Part shown: positions 38,790-50,849 of the stretch, piece by piece
How the letters are laid out: every line of letters starts with the position of its first letter
Position numbering within the stretch: position 1 is the first letter of the stretch
Assembly (NCBI RefSeq): GCF_016859285.1
Contig: NC_053422.1
Coordinates: forward strand, 19,126,001 to 19,190,000
From: Xiphias gladius
Lineage: Eukaryota; Chordata; Actinopteri; Istiophoriformes; Xiphiidae
Direction: 5' to 3'
DNA length: 64,000 bases
The notes under the pieces: generated by a model
What the model was told of the DNA's origin: nothing
The model's input: only the letters and a program-made list of their open reading frames with translations
Databases searched by the model: none
Made by a program: the position numbers and the translations under genes

Positions 38790-39260
38790 GTTTAAATGAT
38801 GGCTTTATTAATGGTTAATAAATTATTTTATAATGGGTTACAGTGTAGATCAATATTTAAAAATCTCTTTGGCAGGTGTATATCCTGTTCCAGTGTAACT
38901 TGTCGTTTTTATCTAGCTGTGTAATTATTATGTAAACCCCTCCAAATGATAGCTGCACTACTCACATTCTTTAAAAAGGCCACAAAGCCTATTGACCACA
39001 ATCACTTTGTTAACAATTTATTAACATAACAACGCCATAGTCCATGGACTGCTATGGCAGAACAACCCTTTTTAATGACGTAATACCATTTTTAAGTGCA
39101 AACCTATAAAATGAGACACACATGAATCTTTATTACAGACTTCCTTTTTTTAATAAGGCATTACACCTGCAGTGATGTTAGTAAGTCACGAATTACAGGC
39201 ATAACGGATTCCCAGTTTATAATAAACTATAAAGTTTGCAGTTCTAAATATTGTTAAGTT
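38790..39260. repeat. AT-rich old repeat, TTATTAATGGTTAATAAATT type
   Basis: Words such as TTATTAATGGTTAATAAATT, AACAATTTATTAACATAA and AGTTTATAATAAACTATAAA suggest a decayed AT-rich non-autonomous repeat. Similar sequence occurs at 56155-56900. Boundaries are uncertain. Confidence 0.35.
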
Positions 39261-40019
39261 GTTAACAGATACATTTTGGCTCAGATGCACTGCAGCTCTT
39301 TTCGAGAGGATAAATTTTAAGAGTCTATTTAAGGGAGAGGTTTTCCTGATGAAATAAAGCGCTACTTAATAAGACAATGCAAGTTATGCAGGGGGATAAC
39401 TAGCCAAATGGATATCTCCTTTACAACCTGGCAAGCCAAAAGTTTACCTTATGACCTGTTTTAAATATTAATAAAGTAATCAGTCACAGCTTATAAGCCA
39501 TTTCTAAAGTGAGGCTTGCTTACGTAACCCTGAATCCTTGAAGGGTAGCGTTCTCCAGTCACTCTGGCTAATAAGCTGAGACAGCAAGGCAGTACTCAAA
39601 CCCAACCTCGGTTTCTCAAGGTTCACATCAGACTCTTGACTCTAGTGTGGCGCTCGTTACTGTTATACTCACACCTGTCCCCTGTAAAACAGGGAGGTAG
39701 GAGCTAGAAGTACTCCGAGGCACAGGGGCTTAAATGCTACTTGAATGTTACACCTCAACAGTGTTATTAATATCACTGTAGGTTCTACAAATGCTGCAGT
39801 AATAACGATAAAACTTAACTCTGCAGCAGTTTCAATGATATAGTAGAAAAATCCCACCTAAACAAGTATAATTTACCACAGCCTATCATAAAACTTAATC
39901 ACACAACATAAATAAGTAAATGAGAAATTCAAGTAAATCAAGGTGTATTGTGTGCAGTTGCTCAGGTTACAAATTTAGTTGCCAAATTTGAAATGTTGCA
40001 GCTTAATCTGGATTCTAAT

Positions 40020-40440
40020 CTCTGCTTAATTGTAACGAACGTGCACGCAACCCAACGATCTCTCACCTAAAGCGGAGACATTATGTGCTTAGCTACGCAC
40101 GCGCCCATGTCCGCACGTAGAGGGCACACCGCTCTGCGACCCACTTCATTTCTGCAGAGCAGAAAGAGAAAAGTTCCCTCGCATCCCGTCGGACTCAGAA
40201 TGACATCAACCGTAATAAAGCTGTTTGTTTGCGAGCTTGTTAGGGGTACACCACGCGCCGGTCTCTGAACGAGCTGTTAGCGCCGCGCACCCGTGCGCTT
40301 GTTAAAAGCTTTGTTGGAAGTTTGACACTCAGCTTTCTCGGGCTGCGCTCGCCGCCGCCGCCGCCATCCTTAAGTCATGAGGCTGTTTGATGCCGGGCCC
40401 CCTCGGGCGAGGGAGGAGTGACAGGATAGCAGAAGAGGCA
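40020..40440. promoter_or_regulatory. Second orphan CpG-rich island with YY1-like motif
   Basis: About 420 bases dense in CpG (CGCACGCGCCC, GCCGCGCACCC, CCACGCGCCGG) followed by CGCCGCCGCCGCCATCCTT, whose reverse strand reads AAGGATGGCGGC, close to a YY1 initiator. This is promoter-like, but no coding exon starts nearby on either strand that I can support. It could be the promoter of a non-coding RNA or an unmethylated enhancer. Confidence 0.5.
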
Positions 40441-40461
40441 AACAGCTAATGTGGGCACTCC

Positions 40462-40463
<2 letters not shown>

Positions 40464-40492
<29 letters not shown>
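40464..40492. repeat. (CA)n microsatellite
   Basis: Fourteen CA units immediately right of the CpG-rich island. Confidence 0.9.
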
Positions 40493-40642
40493 CGAGTCAC
40501 CTTTAAAGTGTATGAGAGCTCCCTGATGCCAGTGCTGCCACACTGCATGACTAATGCAGCCCGCGAGTCACTGTTTCTCCTCGCCGAGTCCCCAAGAGCT
40601 GAATTAATTGGCTGTCATCATGGTAGCTCTCACTCTTTCTCT

Positions 40643-40652
40643 CGCACGCACG

Positions 40653-40722
<70 letters not shown>
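40643..40722. repeat. (CA)n microsatellite with CACG head
   Basis: It begins with CGCACGCACGCACG units and continues as about 34 CA units. It is the longest simple repeat in the window. Confidence 0.95.
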
Positions 40723-40724
<2 letters not shown>

Positions 40725-40908
40725 TGGAATGATCAAGATATAAATAAACCGAGGCAACATGGCATTTAAGTGACAGGCAGCCATAAACACTTTGTGCCAA
40801 GCATTCAATGGCGTGTTCTTAATTCGGGGCCCCCATCAAACATATAGACCCTCTCCCTGAAATGCACATTACCAGAACTATCAAGTGGTAGTCCTGCTAT
40901 ACATCATG

Positions 40909-42250
40909 TTTAAAGGAATAGTTAGACGATTTGGCAAATACTCTTACATACTTTCTGGGTGAGAGTTAGATGGGCAAATCCACCATCTCCTAAATTTATA
41001 TTACGTTTCTATATTATTAATGTGCTTTGTCCATCGGCTTCCCCAAATACATTTTGAGGGAAACCTAATCACTGCTTGGACTATATTCAGTGGCGGTGTT
41101 TTTTCGAATGCAGGGACTACGTCATTTTTGGTGATCGTGGTGGATGGCAGCCATACAAAGTGCATCCCTGTCACACCGGAGACTGAGATTTGCGTCCACG
41201 GTCCTGTCTGTGGTTAGCACTTTGGTCAATGTCAGGGAAAAGATTATGGTCTTTCTTAAATGTAAATAAACATGTTGAGTCTGAAGTCACTGTGAACTTT
41301 CTCTGTGTTAAACCAGACCCCAATCTTTCCCTAACCTTAACCAAGTGCTGTGAGCTCTTAAACATAACCATAGGAAAGTTAATAATGCTGTACTCACTAG
41401 AAGCGGATTTTTATACTGCAAGATCCAATATTTTGGTCGAAAACAAATACGTTGTCTGTGAACATTACATAATCTGTAAATGAACAACTGCGTAAATATG
41501 TTAATAGAAAATGCAATCTGGTTGCATTTACGAATCCTAAGAAACGTATTTGCTGTTGCAGTTTAGTTGTCTATAAATGTTATTTCTAGGGGACAGGGTT
41601 GGATAGAACATGTTAGTGAGGTGTATGGTCATATATGTAGAATATAAACCATGTATGAAAATAGAGGTATGGCTCAGAGGCCATAGGTCAAGGGTCCTCA
41701 GAAGGGGTCTTGCAGTTCCCAAAGGTAGGTAATGCTTTGTAACTAAAACCATATGTGAGTGACAGTTTTTAGGAAAACAACTGTCCTATTTAAGAGTCGG
41801 TGACCAAGGCTGAATTCCAGAGTGGTTCATCGGCTTCACACCCTCTCACAAGCAGATCTGCAGATGCTTGACTTGACGCTGTTCTTCTTTGTAATAAACC
41901 TTTATCTGCAATCGAGACGGTGTCAGCGGCGTCTCCTTCATCCTCTTCACATCATCAACACCATCTAATAAACTGCATTAGATAGTGAGATTCAGAGGTG
42001 TATCCGGCCTTCATGCTAAGCTACTCGGCTCTTGTACTTAGCTACATTCCCACAATGTTGGCAGCGGGACAAGGACAGGAATACTCGCCTTCGTTCCGGC
42101 TTCAGAGTGTTCACCCATTATTCCAGGACCGTTACCCCCTCTACTAGCCCTGCTGTCACACCAGTAACCTGTCTAAATTAGCTACTTTTATTGTGTTTTG
42201 TATGTACAACTCCAAATTACAACTCCCAAAATGTTAAACTATTCCTTTAT
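40909..42250. mobile_element. Composite: non-autonomous DNA repeat with inverted ends, carrying an LTR insertion
   Basis: The left end reads TTTAAAGGAATAGTTAGACG; the reverse complement of the right end reads GATAAAGGAATAGTTTAACA. Both are followed by TTTGG, so they form inverted termini of about 25 bases, 1.34 kb apart. They match the end seen at 25427. An LTR-like block sits inside at 41578-42054, suggesting nested insertion. Alternatively, two separate solo ends lie near each other. Confidence 0.5.
41578..42054 (+). mobile_element. Probable solo LTR of an LTR retrotransposon
   Basis: The block starts TGTTATTTC and ends ACATTCCCACA, with a TATTTAAG box at 41787 and an AATAAA signal at 41893 in the correct order for U3-R-U5. 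After the end comes TTGGCAGCGGGACAAGG, like the primer-binding junction of fish LTR retrotransposons. No gag or pol follows. Boundaries are inferred, and no target duplication could be confirmed. Confidence 0.5.
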
Positions 42251-42259
42251 CTTTTCTGC

Positions 42260-43250
42260 ACTCGTATACCCTAGGGGAAATGCAGTCCAGATTGGTATAG
42301 CAGATAAGATGGTCATGTTCTGTATTTCCTTTTTGTGTACAGCACAATGAAGATAACCTGAATGAAATAACCTTTTAAAGACCGTTTCTTTTGAAAAGTT
42401 TTGAATTCCAATTGTAATGTACTTAAAAGACAAAGAGCTCTGCCCCCCCCTTTCTATTTGCCTGTGCTTTGAACCATAAACAGTACTTGTGTTTCACAAC
42501 AGTTTGCTCAGACTGAAAGAATAATGGAGTGTCATTCCAACCCTCTGCTTTTGCATAATACTGTCTGAGTAGTCAGGCAGTACAAAATCCTGTTCGTCTG
42601 AAAGTGATTCGTTTTAAAGGATTTTACTTTTCCTCTTAGCGCTGATCATCAGTTTAATATGGGCGCAGTGGCAGGGATGTGCTGTGATGTGTACATTATT
42701 TCAGTCGGAGGAGGCTTTACCTTTTAATGACCTCAGTCACGTTTTACTCGTGTGTGTGGGAGGGTTTGTTCTACCTTTCTCTTTGTCCTCAGAGCTTTTC
42801 CTTTCCGTAAGCCTCCAGATGTTGTCACTCGCTCATTTGGGATGAGACTAAGCAGTCAGGTGTGAGAGAGACCTTCAACAACAGGCTTTAAATGAAAATG
42901 AAGCTCTGCCATGTGTTGTTACATGCTTATGAGTTTACAGCTTTTCAGTGAAAGGCAACAATTATCAGCAAAGTTGTGACTAGGTTTTGTACAATTGGCA
43001 GGCTGCGCCTTTCCTGTCTGACTAAGCTGTAGAAGCTGAAGTGAGTCTAACATTTTGGTGTTGAATAGAGTTTTGAATCATGTTTACTGGCCCCCATAAA
43101 AACCTTTTAAAACACTAAAACGCACACTAAGGCAGCAACTGTAAATGAGTTAAAAAGTTTTTGATTTAACATAATCTTTCTATCTCAACATCAATCACAA
43201 ACACTGTGGCAGGCACACAGCAAACAGCAGCCCATACACAAGACAAGAAT
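42260..43250. other. Gene-free stretch
   Basis: AT-rich non-coding sequence with no exon, RNA gene or clear repeat. Confidence 0.45.
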
Positions 43251-43254
43251 TTAG

Positions 43255-43545
43255 TGTGGCCAAAGAAAATTGGCTACAGTGATGGCTTGAGCTAAATGCT
43301 ACCATCAGCCTGCCAACATGCTCACAACCAGGTTAACCAGGTTTAATGTTTACCACGATCGCTATACACTGAACAAAAAGTAAGCCTGCGGCTGAATTTC
43401 ATCTGTTTTGCAGATAACACCAAAGTGCTAACAATGCATCCTGTGGGGGACATGAATGTCTGTGTAAAATTTCAGGGCAATCCATCCTATAGTTTTTGAG
43501 GTATATCAGTGCGAATAAAGCCGATCTGCCTCCGGGCCAAGGTTG
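43255..43545 (+). repeat. Teleost repeat with GGGGGACATGAATGTCTG signature
   Basis: Contains GCATCCTGTGGGGGACATGA, ATGTCTGTGTAAAATTTCAG and GGCAATCCATCCTATAG, the words of a dispersed repeat I recall as widespread in percomorph fish. It is diverged and truncated, and the class is not assigned. Confidence 0.6.
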
Positions 43546-43585
43546 TTATTCCAGAGTAACGCAGCTAGCATGGCTAATAACTTGA

Positions 43586-43630
43586 AGAGGCCCTTCAGAT
43601 GCAAAGACCATCTGCATCTGAGGGGCCTCT
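43586..43630. other. Near-perfect 18-bp hairpin
   Basis: Arm AGAGGCCCTTCAGATGCA (43586-43603) pairs with TGCATCTGAGGGGCCTCT (43613-43630) across a 9-base loop. Seventeen pairs are Watson-Crick and one is G-U/T mismatch. It is too short for a standard pre-microRNA stem as it stands. Confidence 0.75.
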
Positions 43631-44084
43631 TATAGTTGGTTGTCACAGTGCAGACCTTTTTCCAGTGTTAAGGGACAAAACTCAAAATAACCTGTGTTTC
43701 ATACAAATACAATTTATGTATACAAGTCATAGCTAAGTAACATCACAGAGACTTGATTTTGTTATGGTTATTCTTTTAAACCCCTTTTGTATGTCAACAA
43801 GGGGAGGTTAAATAACAGAAACACCTCTATGTAGAATGCAATACAACTCAACAACACCACAAACTGCAGCCTCCAAAATGAGCATTCAGTCGAATCAAAA
43901 CCTCTATAACACCTCTTTAACATTATAACCTTCATGAAGGTAGGATTTATGTACCGCTGTATTAGACTGCATTCTTTTTAGCAAGGTGTACCTAATAAAC
44001 TGCCAACTCAGTGTATTTTCCTAAGTCATTTCAGCCTTGTTTACCTCTCTCAGACACATTCATAGTTACCAGGCTACATTTACT

Positions 44085-44285
44085 CCGTCTGGTGGAGTCT
44101 GGTGCCTTGCTCAAGGACAGTTTGAGCTGTCGTAATGGGGTGAGTGTGCTAGAGCTCCAGATTTGACTCCAGCTAACCTCCAGTAACTAGCTGGCAGCCA
44201 GAGCGCACCCAGCTGGAGTGGCAGGGATCATACTGACAACACTGGTAATTGGGTGGCCTCTTTACCTCTTGGTCATCTCGCCACC
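44085..44285 (-). repeat. Probable tRNA-derived SINE remnant
   Basis: GGTGCCTTGCTCAAGGACAG and, further on, GGGATCATACTGACAAC with CATCTCGCCACCA are words I associate with a fish SINE in reverse orientation. The GGGATCATACTG piece is a degraded box B complement (expected GGATTCGAACC). It is old. Confidence 0.4.
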
Positions 44286-44289
44286 ACTC

Positions 44290-45800
44290 TGGAGTCCAAA
44301 TGTACCGACCCGTTGATTTTTCATCATGATCAGGGAGGCAGTTGACAGCACTTGAGAAAAATCGAATCATAAAACATAATCTTGTTTTCGTGCTAGGTGA
44401 CAAATGTAAATCCTTCTTTTTCTGCCTCACAAACAAAGAAAATCATCACTCTCTTCTGTATTTCTCTGACCTAGCAGAAGATTCAAGGTGCTGTGCGGAT
44501 GAGGATGATGTATTGCCATATCTTTTAGCTGTGAGCGGCAGAGAAATATTATCACATTAACACTTGATTTCCATTTTCTGTGAATAACTTCTTTTCCTTT
44601 CCATTTTTGGGAACATATTTCATCCTTCAGCACAAGTGAAGAAAACTATATAACACCAGTGATGCTGCTTACCACTAAATTATGTTTTGCTGTTGAAATG
44701 AAACATGAAACAAGTCTGAAATATGTCCTGCGGGAGTGTTCTTACCAACAGTCCACTGTAATCACACAGCCTGACAAGCAGCTATTTCTATTCTGTTATC
44801 AGCCACAACACAAACAATGACAACGGTCCAGTGTCTGCTGAATGTCCTTTAATATTTACTTATTTTTCTGCCACATGTGCTGTGACGGCCCTGCAATGTG
44901 AAAATCATCGTGGTTGTTATTCACAGACTATTATGATATTTGACAACAGATTCCAATAAATTAATTCAGAGAAAACAGGCTGTGGGCGGGTGATAATTAC
45001 ACCTTTCTATTGACAGGACTTTGACACTGATCAAAATTTAATGGGCTTCATAATTAACAGAGACGATTCCTCTCGTCTCTGCTTAGCCTTTGTTGGGCCA
45101 CAAAAAAATAGAAGGTTCACATTTCTTAGATTACTTCCGATTGATTCTGCCCATCCTACTGTGAGCGGTAGACGAGCAAGGCTAACTAGCTTTGCCTTTA
45201 AACCTGTGGACATCCAAAGGCTTTGCCGTTCAGTGAAGACCGAGCCAACATCGAAAACATCTCATTAAATGTGTGTGTTTGTTTTGCTACATGGTATACC
45301 AGACATACAGTAGGTACTGCTAAGCTTGTCATTGTCAGTAAAGAAAAAAAAAAGTTATGAAAAACTTAGAGCTTGTTTCAATTTAATGAATTGCTCCCTG
45401 AGTGCAGTATTGCACTTCTGTTGACCTTACGAAATTGGCAGTGAAGGGGTACTCCATAAAATTGGAGAACATTTGAGTGACAGCGTAAAAACAATAGTGA
45501 AAATCAATGTCGCAAAGGCCAAATATCCTGACTTTAGAGTTATAATCCTTAAGATTAACATGAACTCAAACTGGCAATAGCTGTTAAATGTATTTACATT
45601 CTGTAATTACCTGCCTATACAGTAGTTTTCAGTGTTAGTGGCATTGTTTAGAGTCCGATATTATAGTCCATTGTGGGACTCAAATTACCTACCTTTGCAT
45701 GAGGGATTCACAGGATACAATGCATGTATGTAATCCAGCATTACTGTTTTAATTTTATCTTGTTGATACCAGCCTCACTGTTTACTCTCTTAAAGCCAGA
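44290..45800. other. Gene-free stretch
   Basis: No gene is seen. Non-repetitive AT-rich sequence at 44820-45060 has ATTTACTTATTTT and AATAAATTAATTCAG and ends in GATAATTACACC. It might be regulatory, at low confidence. Confidence 0.4.
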
Positions 45801-46045
45801 GCTGTATTAAATTATTGCTGATGCATACTGAATGTTTACCACTGCGCGCACACTGTTCATATTAAAAGCGCTCAGGTGGTGAAACATGGGTTTGGCTTTA
45901 ATTTTGAAGCAATCAAATGCAATGAAATTGTCATTGCGGTTAGGGCCAACCATGCTTGTCAACAGCAATGCTTCTATAAAACAAGACATGGGCAGTTTTG
46001 GCATTTTTTGACCAAATTTTAATGTAATACCTATTCTAAATATGT

Positions 46046-46145
46046 TAAATCAGTGGAATGCCCCTTTAAAAATTTCACCATATACTGAATTTGAGACCAG
46101 AAACAAGTAAAGTAAGTAGCCCTAAAGGGGAAATCCACTGATTTT
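46046..46145. repeat. Inverted pair of terminal sequences (ATCAGTGGA..CCCCTTTA)
   Basis: TTAAATCAGTGGAATGCCCC at 46046 and, inverted, AAAGGGGAAATCCACTGATT at 46123 are opposite-facing copies of one terminus, about 55 bases apart. They look like the ends of two adjacent non-autonomous insertions, one running left to about 45830, the other right to about 46260. Confidence 0.5.
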
Positions 46146-46269
46146 ACACATCAGTTGAAATCAATATAGCGAATGTATGGAATACAAAAGACAATATCAA
46201 TTTTGATCGATTTAAAAAAAAAAACTACCCATCGTGAGTCCAACTATGTTAAAGGACTGCAATGCTAAT

Positions 46270-49200
46270 TCAGTGAAGAGCTCTTCTAATATTTTTCTCA
46301 GCCTTTTCCTTCATAAACTCAAAAAGTGAAAATATTTCCCCCAAGAGATGGCCAACCCGTCTTACCTTTATCTCACACATATCTTTCTTTTCAGGTATCT
46401 TCATGTACGGAAAATGAAGGAGACGGGTGTGAAATACAATTTTTAGATAATGAAAGCACATGTTGCAAGCATTATGGTGTGTAGTCTCACAAGTTCTCAT
46501 TGGTCAGGGGATGACACATTCACTGTTTAACGACAGACGTGAGCCAAGGACAGTGTCGAGCCAAGACACAGCAACAAGGTTTAAACAGCCTCTATTAGAT
46601 GGCTCATTCACATCAGTACACTATAGCATGTAAACATGTTTCAGAACAAGGCCACAAGACTGGACAGTTTTGTTTATATTCAGTCTGAATTTAGGGAATT
46701 TTTACAATTGGTAACTGCAGCATTATTACTGACATCAGCATAGTAATTTATTACAGCTTGTTGCCAGATATAGAAACAGGCAGCTCGTTGATTCGCTTTT
46801 TTCTGCTCACTTGTTGGAAAATTTCATTCTCTGTGCATCTGTCCAACTTTTAGAAACACGATTTGCCCACTAGCCTTTCAAACAGTGGTGGACCATCTTG
46901 TTATTTACCCCCACACTGTATTAAAATGCCGAGTAAGGAAATCATAATGAGTTTTTGAATCACGGTTGCTGACCAAAAGTGGGAGGCTGCAACTGCAATT
47001 TCCATTTTCATTTTCAGATAATCAGAGAAATGCCTTCTCTGCTATAAGCTTACATGCAGTGTGTCTTGTTATGAGCATTCATCTAAGATATTGTTTTACA
47101 GTAATTAGACTCGACCGATCCCTTGTTTTAATTAAATGAAACCCAGACTGAACAAGTGTGCCAAAAGTCCATTTTCAAGGTAAGAAGGTTACTGCAGAAA
47201 TAAAATAGGATCTCAGGTATTGATTTGTCTGGAAGTGTTGGAGACAACTCTCCCAGCTATCCATCTGAGGTGGCTTTTGACCCAAACAATGACAGGGTAA
47301 GAACCTGCACTGGAGACAACAAGCATTGGGCAGCACACTAAGAGTAACGAGCTGCATGTGGCTGTCTTTGTGTTCCTAACAGAAAAATTTTGTTTTTCTC
47401 ACACACTCCTGTTTCCCTCCTGTCCCTTTAGATGCTACTCTTAACAAAACTGCTCTCACATGAACATATCACGCGATTCTTTTGTTCCTCCGATAAAAGA
47501 TGTAACAGCTGCTTCTCAGGGAGTGAATTCTAAATGAGGCTTGGCATTGCCCTCCACTGTCAGATCCCACAATGACCTGGACTTCCTCTGCTTCCTGCCT
47601 CCCCTCTCCCGCCTCCTCCTTCCCCCTGTCATCCTCCACCTTTCTCCTCTGTCTCCCTCTACTCCTTAAGACAAGCCCCTCGTGTTAGGCGTGTTGACAG
47701 GGCTTTCTCACTCGAATGCTACCAGAGGGAAGATGTGTCCTGGGCTGTGCAGTAGCATCATGGCATGTGATGGCACCTCAGCCTTTAACAGAAACCACAG
47801 GACTGCCGCATGTGGAAAGAAAAAAAAAAGAAAAAAAAAAAAGGAGCCCAGAGGCTCCTCAAAGAATACCTGAACAATTATTGCTGCAGTTTTGATGAGT
47901 TGTGATGTATTTGTGGTAGAGCATTTAAGTCTAAGTTACTCTGTGTGCAGGTTGTCCCACTTGTGATTGCTGCTGTCAGACCTGATTGCTACGGATCAAC
48001 ACCAAGTGATACCGGGGGACACGGAAGGGCCCGAATCCCAGCCACACAACGACCTGAGCCTTGCAGCCAGGCCAATTCAGAGGCAATTTTCATGCTGAAT
48101 AAATGAATCATCCTCTGTAAAAAACTTGTGATTGTCAGAGGAAGATGGAAAATTGTGTTTGCGAGGCTTATCAGTATTTGGATAACAGGAGGATATGATT
48201 ATTGAATGACTGCATGATACATTTCTGAACATACAATGTGAAACGGGGAGATACGGAGCAAGGGAGGGGAGGCAGTGGAGTAGAACGGTAAGATGTGACA
48301 GAATCAGGGGATGTGTGCAAAGGGAGGAAACCAGGCTATGGGAGGATATTTAGGCCACACTGGGTTTTTTTAATCACCTGCACAATATGCGGCATGTCTG
48401 CTACCTAAAATGTCCAGCTGCTGCTGTTCTCCTCGGGTAACGCAACTGCAATGAAATTATTCTGTGACTCCTTATGCAGAACATGCTATTATTCTCCCAA
48501 AGCAACTACCTGATCATTCAGCGTCCCTAACGAGCAGACTCACAAATCCCCCAGTCTTTGTAGCATTTACCGGGATTTTGTAGCAAACTGGGCTGAGGGA
48601 TTGAATCGGCCTAACCTTTCACGAGTAATCATAGGTGATTAGAAGCATTTAGACATCCTGTTATTCAGAATTATAAAGATGGATGGCCATTAAGGTGGTA
48701 ATTATACTGCAGAGGGTTATCTGACTTATGTGGTGGATTTTTGTCCCATACAATTTTCAGCTCAATAGGTAAAAAGGTTCAGCTGGACTGCAATAAAAGA
48801 AATTCACCGGGCTTATTTACAACAACCAGGTTCCATTTTTGTATTAATAACACAGTAGCAAAAATCAATAAAACCCCCTTCCCTTTGGAAGATATATTTT
48901 ATTGGAAGCACTTATTCAACTAGGCTCCGGTGTTACTTTTTCCTTGTTCCAACCCAGCAGATGGATTTTCTAAAAATTTCAGCGAACAGCTTTTTTTCCT
49001 TCTTTGTTTCCTTGACAACACATCTAAACAAGGAATGGTTTCCCAGACAACAGGTCTGAAATAACCGCAAATATCTCAGTGTGTGTGTGCGTGTGTGAGC
49101 AATGAGGTGAGAGAAAAAGAGGGAGAGATTGTTTTGTGTATGGCTTTTTTTTTTTTCCTGTTGAATTTCCTTCTGACTGACCACGTCTGTATGTGTTGAT

Positions 49201-50400
49201 GGATCTATTTACTGCTCTATACATATATTCCACACTCTCACAGTCCTCAGTGATGGAGATGTAACAGAACAATAGAATTTTTCTGTTTAGTCAAGGCCCT
49301 GCTCTCTCTAAAGTGTTAACCTTGATCCGTTCAAGGAAGAGAAAGATGCCAGAGCATTCAAGCTGGATCCTTTTCATCACCAAAACAATACTCTCCATGT
49401 AAAATAAATGGTGTTTTTGCTAGATATGGACTGGAATATGTTACCCTCGCCGAGAATGCTCATCCCCATCTCAGATCTGCTCATGGATAACAGGACCCAC
49501 AATTCATCACTCCATCTGTTATTGACCCATCCCCACATCAGCCAACATAGTCTCTTTGTTTTGCTGAATTTTTCTTCATCTCCTCCTGCTCAATCTACTG
49601 TATCAGTAGTTATTCCAAAGAACTGTTACTATGGCTGACTCAATGGAGAAAAGAGCCATTAAAGGGCCGATTGTGAGTGTTGTTTGCAATGAGGCATCAT
49701 CTCTCCTCTTAGTGGACTTGTGTGTGCGGCTATGAAGCCATCTGCCAGGCAGAGAGGTCAATAGAAAGGGTGAATGCCTTTGAACTTTCATTAAGAGGAC
49801 ACGAGGCATAGACGGATGAAGCTCTTAGTGACTTCTGAGCATTAACACTACATTTTCCGCAGCAAAAATAAATAACAAAAGAAATGAATGGAGATAATCC
49901 AATCAGGGACAAGAACCGTCACAACGTTGAGGTGTTTTTTTGTTCAACAGAAATCATTTAATTGATTTATTCACTCGGCAAGAAATAACTATTATTATTA
50001 TATATTAAGGCATAATACATACATCCAATGTACAAAGGAAAAACTTTACTCTCCCAACCACTGTATTTTCGATGTTAGTTATACTTATTTAATGACAGCC
50101 AAGGTGGGCATTGATATGTGAATTCAGAGGCACACTGTGTTTCAAGGTCTTTATTAGACTGAAATGGAGAGTTGGTGTAAGACAAATATTTTAACCTGAT
50201 TTGTCAGCCTTGAAGGTAGTACATGGATTAAATCTTACAAAAAATACTCAAAGGTAGAAGAAGAAATACCACTCTGTAATAACATTCCTTTTAAAAGTAA
50301 AATAAGATATTGAAAAATGAGTGTTAAACTAAAATTATTCAGGAAGCATGTTTAATTAAAACAGAGTCATTAGCTGTTAATGTCTTCTTATTGATGTGTT
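46270..50400. other. Gene-free stretch
   Basis: Non-coding DNA. It includes A/G-rich simple sequence at 47818-47843 and a pyrimidine-rich tract at about 47580-47670. Non-repetitive sequence at 47990-48230 and 48520-48700, with TAAT/ATTA cores, could be conserved elements but is unproven. No exon is supported. Confidence 0.45.
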
Positions 50401-50408
50401 TAACTTTT

Positions 50409-50705
50409 GCCTCATAGCAAGAAGGTTCTTGGTTCAGATTCAGACCACGGTTTGGATCGGGCTTTCCTGTGTGGAGTTTGCATGTTCTCCCCGTGCCTGC
50501 TTGGGTTCCCTCTGGGTACTCCGACTTCCTCTCACAGTCCAAAGACATGCGGGTTAGGTTAACTGGCGACTCAAAATTGCCCGTAGGTGGGAATCTGAGT
50601 GTTACTGGTTGTTTGTCTCTGTATATCAGCCAGGGGACCTGTCCAGGGGACCTGTCCAGGGTGTACCCCGCCTCTCACCCAATGTCAGCTGGGATTGGCT
50701 CTAGG
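50409..50705 (+). repeat. tRNA-derived SINE-like teleost repeat
   Basis: A degraded RNA polymerase III box B (GGTTCAGATTC, 50431-50441) lies near the left end. Then come GTTTGCATGTTCTCCCCGTG, CAGTCCAAAGACATGCGGGT and the end GGGTGTACCCCGCCTCTCAC, words of a very widespread fish repeat. A 16-base unit (CCAGGGGACCTGT) is tandemly doubled near 50631-50661. Confidence 0.65.
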
Positions 50706-50849
50706 AAAATTTACTAAATTCAATGTGACGACCAAACATGTTAGCAACTTTTTACACAATACATGTGCTCCACCATTGATGTAAAGTGGCACTTACTATT
50801 TTGGTATCCTGGTTCCATGCTGATTACACACACTTGCCTTACATCGAGC

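Noticed and set aside
47818..47843. Possible retrocopy poly(A) tail
   Set aside because: No gene-derived sequence precedes the A/G run; it is simple sequence.
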